Source: Myxococcales bacterium
Lineage (GTDB): Bacteria; Myxococcota_A; Polyangia; Palsa-1104; JAEUJZ01
Assembly: GCA_016794465.1 (NCBI GenBank)
Contig: JAEUKA010000036.1
Coordinates: forward strand, 434,001 to 498,000
Length of the DNA stretch: 64,000 bases
Direction of reading: 5' to 3'
Under the pieces are notes generated by a model. The model was not told the DNA's origin and did no database searches. It saw nothing but the letters and a program-made list of their open reading frames with translations. Below, one piece after another: positions 34,308 to 41,633 of the stretch (positions are counted from its first letter, which is position 1; every line of letters begins with the position of its first letter). The position numbers were made by a program, and so were the translations under genes.

Positions 34308-36452
34308 GTGCGGATCAGACCATCCATCGCTCTTTGCGCCGTGCTGTGGGCGCTGTGTTTGATGTCGAGCCCGGTGCGGGCTCAAAACCTGGGCTTTCAA
34401 ATCAACCGCTACGAACCCACAACGGTGGGCGAGTGGTCGTTCTTGGTAGACCACCCGTGGTACTCGTCGACCCGCTACTTCGCGGCGGGTGTGACGCTAA
34501 ACTACGCGCACAATCCACTTGTCTACGGCTTTAGCACCGTCGACAACAGCTTCCGTCAGACGCAGTCCATCATCCAGCACCAGCTGCTGGGACACGTCGA
34601 TCTCGCGGGCTCGTTTTTGGATCGAGTGACCATTGCCGCATCGCTCCCGGTGACCTTTTTAGAGCGTGGGCAGCGGGTCGGCGACCTGGCCCCGGTGAGC
34701 GGAGCAGCGGTCGGCGATCCCCGACTCACCGTCATGGGCCGACTCTTCGGTCAGCCGGATCGCAGCCCGGTGTCGCTCAGCATTGGCGCCTCGGTCTGGA
34801 TACCGCTCCGCAAGATCGATGGCTCGCTACCGCCTCTGTCGAGCGACTTGGATGTCCGCATCCTTCCCAAGCTCATCGCTGGTGGCCTGGTCAAGCGGCT
34901 CCGCTGGTCGTTTACCGCCGGATTCCTCTATCGCCCGGACGCCAGTCTCGGCACGTTCCTCATCCCCGATGGCAGCACCACGGGATCGTCGCTGCAGCTC
35001 GGTGCCGCCATCAGCTACGCCGATGTGCCGCGACGGTTCGCGATTGGACCAGAAATGCTCCTGAGCACAGTGGTTGTGGGCGGCCACGCCTTCCAGCGCG
35101 ACTTCACCACCCTTGAGGTCCTTCTGGGCCTTCACTACAACATCGCCGGCATTATCCAGGTCGGAGCCGCTGGTGGCCTTGGCATCCTGCGTGAGCCCGG
35201 CACCCCCGATGGCCGCGCGCTGCTGCGCATTGCCTATGCTCCGATGGCCAAGCCCGAGCCCCCGCGCGTCGATAGCGATAGCGATGGCATTGACGATCGC
35301 AAAGACGCCTGTCCCCTCGAAGCCGGCCCGGCCAGAAAAGATCCGCGCACCAATGGCTGCCCGCCGCCTGATCGCGACCGTGATGGCACTCCAGACGAGC
35401 GGGATGTCTGCCCGACCGTTCCCAGCGGGGACAAGCCTGACCCAGCTCGACCGGGCTGTCCGATCCCGGATCGCGATGGCGATGGCGTGCTGGATGCGCA
35501 TGATCAGTGCCCAGACGTAGCCCAAGGCAGCGAGCCCGACCCTGCCAAGCCGGGCTGCCCCGACAAAGACACCGACAAAGACGGCGTCGTTGACAGCAAG
35601 GATCAGTGCCCCAGTCAGCCCAAAGGCGACCATCCCGACCCCGCCAAGCTCGGCTGTCCGGACAAGGACACCGATAGCGATGGCGTCTATGATGCGCAGG
35701 ATCAGTGCCTGAAGGTCCCTGCCGGTGGTCACCCCGATCCAGCCAAGCCGGGCTGCCCGCTGCCCGACCGCGATGGCGACAGCGTGGTGGACAACGAAGA
35801 CGCATGCCCGACCCGTCCTGGTGCGCCCGACCCCGACCCGAAGAAAAACGGCTGCCCGGGCCTGGTCACCATCAAGAAGGGCCAGATTGTCATCCTCCGC
35901 TCGGTGTTCTTTGCCAACGACGAGGCGGTCATCCTCAAGAACAGCTTCCCGGTCTTGCAGGCCGTCGCCAACGTCCTGACCGCCCAGCCGCAGATCACCA
36001 AGCTGGGCGTCGAAGGTCACACCGATGATCGCGGCGACGTAGCCCACAACCTGGACCTGTCGAAGCGGCGCGCCCAGAGCGTCATGCAGTGGCTCACCGA
36101 TCACGGCATCGCAGCGGGCCGACTGACCGCCGAAGGCTTTGGACCCAACAAGCCGATTGCCGACAACAAGACCCTGTACGGCCGGGCCAAGAACCGCCGC
36201 GTTGAGTTCCACATCCTAGAGCCGAGCTCCATGGCCCAGCCGTCAGCGGATGCCCCAGCGGCTGCGACCGCAAGCGCTTCTGCGACCCCTGCCCCGGCTG
36301 TAGCCCCCACCAGCGGACCGCCCGAGCCAAGCCCCACCGATGCCAAGCCCGGCAAGAAGGTGCGCGGCAAAAAGGGCAAAGCCGTCAAAGACGACTCCGC
36401 TGAAGCCAAGCCCAAGAAGAAGCGTCGCGGCAAAAAGAAGGACAGCGAGTAA
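34308..36452 (+). CDS. OmpA-family protein with thrombospondin type 3 repeats
   Basis: The GTG at 34308 has GGAGG five bases upstream and gives a clean signal peptide (cleavage after VRA); an ATG at 34296 is possible. Residues ~25-310 look like an outer-membrane beta-barrel or sheet. Residues ~325-520 are six calcium-binding thrombospondin type 3-like repeats (DSDGIDDRKDACP, DRDGTPDERDVCP and so on). Residues ~525-640 form the OmpA peptidoglycan-binding domain (LGVEGHTDDRGDVAHNLDLSKRRAQSV, GFGPNKPIADN, AKNRRVEFHI). The tail is Ala/Pro- and then Lys-rich. It probably links outer membrane and cell wall, and is co-transcribed with the MYXO-CTERM-like protein. Confidence 0.9.
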   Translation: MRIRPSIALCAVLWALCLMSSPVRAQNLGFQINRYEPTTVGEWSFLVDHPWYSSTRYFAAGVTLNYAHNPLVYGFSTVDNSFRQTQSIIQHQLLGHVDLAGSFLDRVTIAASLPVTFLERGQRVGDLAPVSGAAVGDPRLTVMGRLFGQPDRSPVSLSIGASVWIPLRKIDGSLPPLSSDLDVRILPKLIAGGLVKRLRWSFTAGFLYRPDASLGTFLIPDGSTTGSSLQLGAAISYADVPRRFAIGPEMLLSTVVVGGHAFQRDFTTLEVLLGLHYNIAGIIQVGAAGGLGILREPGTPDGRALLRIAYAPMAKPEPPRVDSDSDGIDDRKDACPLEAGPARKDPRTNGCPPPDRDRDGTPDERDVCPTVPSGDKPDPARPGCPIPDRDGDGVLDAHDQCPDVAQGSEPDPAKPGCPDKDTDKDGVVDSKDQCPSQPKGDHPDPAKLGCPDKDTDSDGVYDAQDQCLKVPAGGHPDPAKPGCPLPDRDGDSVVDNEDACPTRPGAPDPDPKKNGCPGLVTIKKGQIVILRSVFFANDEAVILKNSFPVLQAVANVLTAQPQITKLGVEGHTDDRGDVAHNLDLSKRRAQSVMQWLTDHGIAAGRLTAEGFGPNKPIADNKTLYGRAKNRRVEFHILEPSSMAQPSADAPAAATASASATPAPAVAPTSGPPEPSPTDAKPGKKVRGKKGKAVKDDSAEAKPKKKRRGKKKDSE

Positions 36453-36497
36453 TCCCAGGCTGCGCACGGCACGACCGAGGCTGCGCACGGCTGCGCG

Positions 36498-37190
36498 TTA
36501 CTTGCGGGTGATCGTCAGGTTGCCAATCGCCGCGCCCGCCGACAGTCCCTTGGCCACGCCGACCAGATACAGCTCGTGGTAGTTCGGGTCCGTCAAGCCA
36601 ATCCCCTTCTTGGTCAGCTTGGTGATGTTGATGCTCTCGCCGCCAGCGGTCGCACCCCGGCTGTCTCCGCTGTACTCGCCACCAAACGCAGTGGCGTTCC
36701 GCAGCCCGAGGATCACCCCGAAGCCCCACTCTGAGCCGCCGCCCACCTGCGCGCCAAACGTCACGCTCTTGAGCTCCAGCGCGACCTTGGGCTCGGAAGA
36801 CGAGAGGCGGGCCAGGCCCTGCCCTTTCTTCACTTTCACCAAGAAGCCGCCCTCGCCCATCTGATACGCGAAGATGCCGCTGACAGTTGCTTCTTTGGAA
36901 AAGGCCGCGATCTTGCCGCTCTCAAAGGCGGTGCGCAGCCGCCCCATCGCCAGATCGCGACGGTCGGCGGGCATGCCCAGGTCATCAGCCAAGTGGCGCG
37001 CGTGCTCTTCGAGCGCGTGATACGAGCGCTGGTTCACCGCCTCTGGCCCGACGGTCGGCGGCTTGGCCGATGAAAAGGCAGCCGGGGCGAAGATCGATAG
37101 CAGTCCCAGCGACCAGCGAAGCACGCGGGGGCGCAGGACTTTCGCGGCGAAGCGAACACGGGGAAGCTGCGGAATGGACGGATGGGTCAT
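36498..37190 (-). CDS. Exported protein with lipid-binding-like YSC84 pattern, hypothetical
   Basis: The ATG at 37190 follows CGAGG; a longer frame to 37376 runs into the minisatellite and is not used. Residues 1-40 are a signal peptide (RWSLGLLSIFAPAAFSSA). The mature protein has a helical region and then Gly-rich strands (VSGIFAYQMGEGGFLVKVKKGQG...VTFGAQVGGGSEWGFGVILGL). That order is reminiscent of YSC84/SYLF-type lipid-binding domains, but the resemblance is weak. It converges with the OmpA gene. Confidence 0.55.
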   Translation of the reverse strand: MTHPSIPQLPRVRFAAKVLRPRVLRWSLGLLSIFAPAAFSSAKPPTVGPEAVNQRSYHALEEHARHLADDLGMPADRRDLAMGRLRTAFESGKIAAFSKEATVSGIFAYQMGEGGFLVKVKKGQGLARLSSSEPKVALELKSVTFGAQVGGGSEWGFGVILGLRNATAFGGEYSGDSRGATAGGESINITKLTKKGIGLTDPNYHELYLVGVAKGLSAGAAIGNLTITRK

Positions 37191-37285
37191 GGATGCCTCG
37201 ATACAAGTGACTATCGCGACAATAGATACAACAGCGAGCGTCTCCGCCGCTACTGGCGCTCGGCCCCCGAGATCATTGCCGCGAA

Positions 37286-37608
37286 GTTCTGGCTTGGACC
37301 TTGACCGTTCTAGCTTGGACTCAGAACGTTCTAGCTTGGACCTTGAACCTTCATGGTTCAGACCATCAACCTTCATGGTTCAGACCATCAACCTTCATGG
37401 TTCTGACCATCAACCTTCATGGTTCTGACCATCAACCTTCTTGCTTGGACCTTGAACCTTCATGGTTCAGACCATCAACCTCCATGGTCCAGACCATCAA
37501 CCTTCTTGCTTGGACCTTGAACCTTCATGGTCCAGACCATCAACCTCCATGGTCCAGACCATCAACCTTCATGGTCCAGACCATCAACTTTCGGGTTAGG
37601 ACCTAGAA
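37286..37608. repeat. Minisatellite of 21/22 bp units
   Basis: About fifteen head-to-tail units. Nine are the 22-base type CTTCATGGTTCAGACCATCA plus AC, varying mainly in the four bases between ATGGT and ACCAT. Five are a type based on CTTGCTTGGACCTTGAAC or TTCTAGCTTGGAC, interspersed in blocks. The last unit is degenerate. Each 22-base unit can form a 5 bp hairpin (ATGGT/ACCAT). The array is intergenic, between two divergent genes. No unique spacers exist, so it is not CRISPR. Confidence 0.9.
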
Positions 37609-37633
37609 AACGGCAGGGCGCAGCGTCGGAGGG

Positions 37634-37655
37634 TGATTTTTCTTAAGAAAAATCA
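37634..37655. promoter_or_regulatory. Perfect 22 bp palindrome
   Basis: The half-site TGATTTTTCTT is followed directly by its exact complement. AT-rich perfect palindromes of this size are typical of operators for dimeric repressors. It could also be a bidirectional terminator stem with no loop, which is less likely. It lies 66 bases upstream of the gene at 37721. Confidence 0.55.
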
Positions 37656-37690
37656 GCACTTACACGCAACCCCACCCACATCCTGCCGAA

Positions 37691-37718
37691 CACCTCCATG
37701 TCACATTACATGGAGGTG
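37691..37718 (+). promoter_or_regulatory. Hairpin sequestering a ribosome-binding site
   Basis: CACCTCCATGT (37691-37701) and ACATGGAGGTG (37708-37718) form a perfect 11 bp stem with a 6-nt loop. The right arm contains the GGAGG ribosome-binding site (37712-37716) of the gene at 37721, so in the mRNA the site would be fully paired. This could be an RNA switch or an operator at the DNA level. Confidence 0.65.
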
Positions 37719-37720
37719 AC

Positions 37721-38215
37721 ATGACCACGTTATCGAACCGAATCAGTGTAACCCTTACCCCAACCGACCTGGACCGCATCAACAAGGCAGTGGAGGCGCT
37801 CGAAAAGCAGCTGACCTTCCTCGTCAGCCTCGATGATGGCGGGCGCAAAGAGCTGTATCAGGTCGGCGACAAGAGCCGCGAGTTCATTCGCAAGGCGCTG
37901 GTCGCAGCCAAGACCCACCCCGATGCCCTGCCGCGCTGCTTCGACACCAAAGAGTTCGCAAAAGATGTCGAGCTGAGCGAGGCGCTGTATCCGCTGCTCC
38001 TATCGCTGCGACGACTGCACAACAGCGTCGAAGACACCCACGCGCTGGCACAGAGCGAAGCCTACGAGGCCGCCCTGGTCGTCTATCGGTCGGCTCGGGA
38101 CAATGACACCGACGGCACGATGGCGGCGGCGATTGGCGAGATGAAGAGTCGCTTCAACCGCAAGTCGAGCAAGAAGCCGCCGGTGACCCCGCCCACCCCG
38201 GCTCCGCAGCCGTAA
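37721..38215 (+). CDS. Conserved hypothetical protein (164 aa)
   Basis: The mostly helical protein starts MTTLSNRISVTLTPTDLDRI and contains LPRCFDTKEFAKDVEL and SEAYEAALVVYRSARDN. I recall a widespread uncharacterised bacterial family of similar length with the same NRIS.TL / GDKSR.F..KAL / LPR.FD blocks. The tail is Lys/Pro-rich. The ATG follows GGAGG at good spacing, but that site is inside a perfect hairpin. It stands alone, 250 bp upstream of the HEAT/retron locus. Function unknown. Confidence 0.7.
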   Translation: MTTLSNRISVTLTPTDLDRINKAVEALEKQLTFLVSLDDGGRKELYQVGDKSREFIRKALVAAKTHPDALPRCFDTKEFAKDVELSEALYPLLLSLRRLHNSVEDTHALAQSEAYEAALVVYRSARDNDTDGTMAAAIGEMKSRFNRKSSKKPPVTPPTPAPQP

Positions 38216-38468
38216 GCCCGGCTGCCCCCACACCACCGTCCACCTCCCTCCTCAACTCCCCCCGCAGTCCTACGTCTTCCCACCTCATTGGTCCGCTCCG
38301 CCCCGGTTTCTTTCGGTGATGGCTGAAAGAATCGGGCGGGCGGGTCTTCCGCCATGCCGTCCCGATTGAGTCCAGTGGGTTTTGTGCCGTACGCTGGAAG
38401 TGTGACTGGTGTAGCGATGGGGCGTAGGTGGTCTGTAGGTGGGCTGCGCAGCGCGGCAAGGAGGAGTC

Positions 38469-41363
38469 ATGCAGGCTCGAATTAGGCTGCTGTCGCGATC
38501 GGTCGAGCGGCGACTGACTGCGCTCGGCCAGCTCGATGGAACCTTAGCTGCCGATGGGTATGCGGCACGGCGCGCTCTGGTCGAGGACAGCGATGGACGG
38601 GTCCGCGCTGAAGCGGCCCGGTTTCTGGGCAAGGCACGCGGCGTCTCCCCTGTGCTGTGGCTGCTTGATGCCACCCATGACGATCTGCCAAGTGTGCGGG
38701 AGGCAGCGGCACGGGCGCTAGGGCAACAGCAAGGGATCATCGCCCAGCGCGGACTGCGGCGGCTGTCCCGGCTGGCGCTGCTGGACCCGGTCTGGTGGGT
38801 GCGGCGCACGGCAGCGCTGTCGCTGGCGCAGGTTGGGCGGGCCAGCGCCATTGCGGCACTGAAGGCGGTGCTGGGAGATCCATTTTGGCGAGTCCGGCAT
38901 GCGGCTGTCCAGGCGCTGACGGTGCTGTGGCAGGCCCTGCCGGAGGAGCGCGACCAGATCCTCCAGGTGAGCGCCACCATGAGCGAAGCGGCGCAGGGAG
39001 CGCATCTGGAGGTGCTGTCACGGGTCGCTCCCTCGCTGGCGGCCTACAAAGCCCTGGCCCCAGCGCCAACGGATCAGTCGCTGACAAACCCAGATCCCGC
39101 CGTGACCACCGCCCGACTGCGCGCACGCCCCCTGTCGGAGATCGCTCCCGCTGAGCTGCTGCCACTGCTCGCCGATCCCCACACGCCGCTGCGGGAGCTG
39201 GCGATTGACCGGCTGGCACGGCTGAGCAAAACGACCGAGCTAGAAGAAGTCCTGCCTCACATGGTGATTCCGGGGCTGCCGCACGCACTGGAGAGTGCAG
39301 CGGAGGTTCTTGACCGAACGGGGAAGCGCGCCGCCACGCTGACGAGCCGCATCCTTCACGACCACGACTCCCCGGTGGGGGCCGTGCTGTGGGCATGCCG
39401 GTACCTGCAGCGTCACGGCGGCAAGCGCTCGGTGGTTCGGCTGGCCTTGCAGCATCCACACCCGGTGGCTCGACTGGCAGCCGTTCGCTGTCTGGATGAG
39501 CTGGGCGAGACAGAGGTCACGATTTTCGAGCGCCTGGTAGAAGACGAAGACGCCGAAGTCCGAGGTGCAGCGCTGCAGGCGCTGGTGGTCCGTGTTGGCG
39601 ATCCCGACCTGGGACGCTACCTGCCAGAGCTGATTGGCCCCGACAGTCGGCCCGTGACCCGGCTATCGCTGCTGTCACGAACGATCTCGATCCGTGACCG
39701 GGCCTTGCTACTGCGACTGGCGGACGACGAGCACCCGCTGGTCCGCGCCCGAGCCCTGCGCGCCCTGGGCGAGATGGGGCGACTGCCGAACGCCGAGTCT
39801 CTGTGCGATGACCCCGATCCGCTGGTGCGCCAAGCCGTGATGCCATGGCTATCGACCCAGGCGCTGTGCACGCAGCTTGGCCATGATCCCGACCCGATGA
39901 CGCGACGGGAAGCCCTGCGGCAAGCCTATCGGCGTCGCGATACGCTGACCCGGGAAGAACGGCAAGCGATCATCGCGGCGGCAGTCAGTGGGCCAGTCAG
40001 TGCAGCAGATCCGTGGCTGCGCGCCCGGGTCGTGTCGCTGCTGTCGATTGAGCAGGACCTACCCTTGCTGCTGACCCTGGCACGCGACCGCTTCACGGCG
40101 GTACGGCAGGCAGCTGCAGCGAAGCTGGATGGCCAGTGGGAGGTTGCGCCGCTCTTGCGTGAGCTGCTGGTCCACGGCCAGCTCGATGGGGAGCAGCGCG
40201 CCGCCGCCTATGCCGAGCTGCTCAAGGTCGCAATGGACGATCCAGAAGCGCTGGACTGGCTGCAAAAATCGGTGCCCTGGCCCAGCGAGCCCGCAGCGGT
40301 GCGACCCATTGCCGAAGCGGTGGCCGTGCTCAGCGGGCAGCGGGTAGAGAGGTCGGTCGTGCCGCAGCCACCGGCTGTCCGCTCGACCACAACCATCGTC
40401 ACCCCGCAAGGGCCGCTGAGGCGTCAGCTAGGTTCGACGGACCTGTGGGTGTCACCGCTGGCCATCTCTGGCGTGACCGACCTGCCCCCCCGAACGATGG
40501 AGCGAGCGCTGGCTGCCGGCGCAAACCTATTCTTCTGGGAGCCTGGCTACGAGGCACTGACCCGGCTGATCGCCGCGCGACGGCAGCAGCTGCTGGTGGT
40601 GACGGGCAGCTATGAGGGCGACCGCCGGTCGATTGTCGCCGATGTCGAGCAGGCGCTGCGGCGACTTCGCACCGATCACCTGGACGTGTTCCTGCTGTTT
40701 TGGGTGCGCTCGCCAGAGCGACTCTCTGACGAGGTTCGCGAGACGCTGCACGAGCTGAAGCGGGCCGGCAAGATCCGCGCCTGCGGCTTTTCGACCCACG
40801 ACCGTGAGCTGGCGAGCTTGGCGATCCGCAGCGGCGGCTGGGATGTCCTGATGACCAGACACAGCGCGGCGCATCCGGGGGCCGAGCAGTCCCTGTTTCC
40901 GCTGTGTGCCGCACAGGGAACGGGGCTGTTGACGTTCTCGGCCACTTCGTACGGACGACTGCTGCAGCCGCTGCCGGGGCAGGCACCACCGACGGTTCGG
41001 ATCACGGCGGCAGACTGTTACCGCTATTCCATGGCGCAAGCGGGGGTGTCGTCCGTCATCTCGGCGCCGCGCTATCCATCGGAGCTATACGACAACCTGG
41101 CGGTGCTGGCTGATCCGCTGCTCCCCGAAGAGCGGCGCCTTCTGCTGCGGCTCCATGGCGATGCGGTTCACGCGCTGAGCCGCCGGTTCAATGCCTTGGT
41201 GCGAAAAGGACACGAAAGTCCCCTGCATGCGCCCAACGAGCCGACGACGCTCTCGACCCGGCTGGCCGAGCTTCTGGCCGAGCACCCGGCCCCACCGAGC
41301 GAGCCGCTGGCCGCAGTGACCGCACGGAGGCACTCGCGAACGGGACCGGAGCGACGCTCATGA
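38469..41363 (+). CDS. HEAT-repeat protein fused to catalytically dead aldo/keto reductase
   Basis: The ATG at 38469 follows AAGGAGG. Of 964 residues, about 1-640 are tandem HEAT-like helical repeats (ARRALVEDSDGRVRAEAARFLG; VRQAAAAKLDGQWEV). From ~650 (LGSTDLWVSPLAISG) to ~905 the sequence follows aldo/keto reductases: the LRRL.TDHLDVF strand, ELKRAGKIRACGFSTHD, and the C-terminal helix pattern. The catalytic tetrad is not kept. The NFFDTA block reads NLFFWEPGY (no Asp), the Lys strand ends VVTG, and the His strand ends LLFW. The domain probably binds a nucleotide or partner and does not reduce. The gene ends 80 bases before a retron RNA, and HEAT/ARM-repeat proteins have been listed as partners of one retron type, so a retron effector or sensor role is inferred. 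Confidence 0.8.
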   Translation: MQARIRLLSRSVERRLTALGQLDGTLAADGYAARRALVEDSDGRVRAEAARFLGKARGVSPVLWLLDATHDDLPSVREAAARALGQQQGIIAQRGLRRLSRLALLDPVWWVRRTAALSLAQVGRASAIAALKAVLGDPFWRVRHAAVQALTVLWQALPEERDQILQVSATMSEAAQGAHLEVLSRVAPSLAAYKALAPAPTDQSLTNPDPAVTTARLRARPLSEIAPAELLPLLADPHTPLRELAIDRLARLSKTTELEEVLPHMVIPGLPHALESAAEVLDRTGKRAATLTSRILHDHDSPVGAVLWACRYLQRHGGKRSVVRLALQHPHPVARLAAVRCLDELGETEVTIFERLVEDEDAEVRGAALQALVVRVGDPDLGRYLPELIGPDSRPVTRLSLLSRTISIRDRALLLRLADDEHPLVRARALRALGEMGRLPNAESLCDDPDPLVRQAVMPWLSTQALCTQLGHDPDPMTRREALRQAYRRRDTLTREERQAIIAAAVSGPVSAADPWLRARVVSLLSIEQDLPLLLTLARDRFTAVRQAAAAKLDGQWEVAPLLRELLVHGQLDGEQRAAAYAELLKVAMDDPEALDWLQKSVPWPSEPAAVRPIAEAVAVLSGQRVERSVVPQPPAVRSTTTIVTPQGPLRRQLGSTDLWVSPLAISGVTDLPPRTMERALAAGANLFFWEPGYEALTRLIAARRQQLLVVTGSYEGDRRSIVADVEQALRRLRTDHLDVFLLFWVRSPERLSDEVRETLHELKRAGKIRACGFSTHDRELASLAIRSGGWDVLMTRHSAAHPGAEQSLFPLCAAQGTGLLTFSATSYGRLLQPLPGQAPPTVRITAADCYRYSMAQAGVSSVISAPRYPSELYDNLAVLADPLLPEERRLLLRLHGDAVHALSRRFNALVRKGHESPLHAPNEPTTLSTRLAELLAEHPAPPSEPLAAVTARRHSRTGPERRS

Positions 41364-41443
41364 TCGCCGCCCGTCCGCTCAAAGCCGGTCGATACGCCCT
41401 GGCCCTTCCTTTTCGGTCCGGGCCCTGCGAACATAGGCAGTAC

Positions 41444-41602
41444 AGCGTTCCTTCGATCGCTCCGCAGTTAGCTTCCTCCGCGATGTTACGTCGCGGTTGC
41501 TTTCGACCTGCAATGGACAATGCGCTGGTCCGAGCTGCCGCTTGCGGCTTTTCTCAGCTCGGTCACCGCTGCCACGCAAGTAGCTGCGATCGAAGGAGCG
41601 CT
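41444..41602 (+). ncRNA. Retron msr-msd RNA
   Basis: A 17 bp inverted repeat (a1 at 41444-41460, a2 at 41586-41602, one G-U pair, core CCTTCGATCGC/GCGATCGAAGG) encloses the retron parts in the standard order. The conserved TTAGC at 41468-41472 puts the branching G at 41471. An msr hairpin CCGCGA/TCGCGG lies at 41478-41496. An msd stem CCGAGCTG/CAGCTCGG at 41530-41562 has an inner CCGC/GCGG hairpin. A T-rich run (41602-41611) after a2 makes the a1/a2 stem resemble a terminator that would define the 3' end. The msDNA would be short, of the order of 70-90 nt by layout; the exact end is unknown. Confidence 0.85.
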
Positions 41603-41633
41603 TTTTCTTTTCCCGCTGGAAGGGACAGCACCC

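Noticed and set aside
34827-36212. 461-codon open frame opposite the OmpA gene
   Set aside because: Shadow of the OmpA/TSP3 gene, which is well supported.
37286-37608. CRISPR array
   Set aside because: Units follow each other without spacers and no cas genes are nearby; it is a minisatellite.
41520-41633. Longer N-terminus for the retron reverse transcriptase
   Set aside because: It would start inside the msd, without a ribosome-binding site; the ATG at 41634 has one and gives family length.
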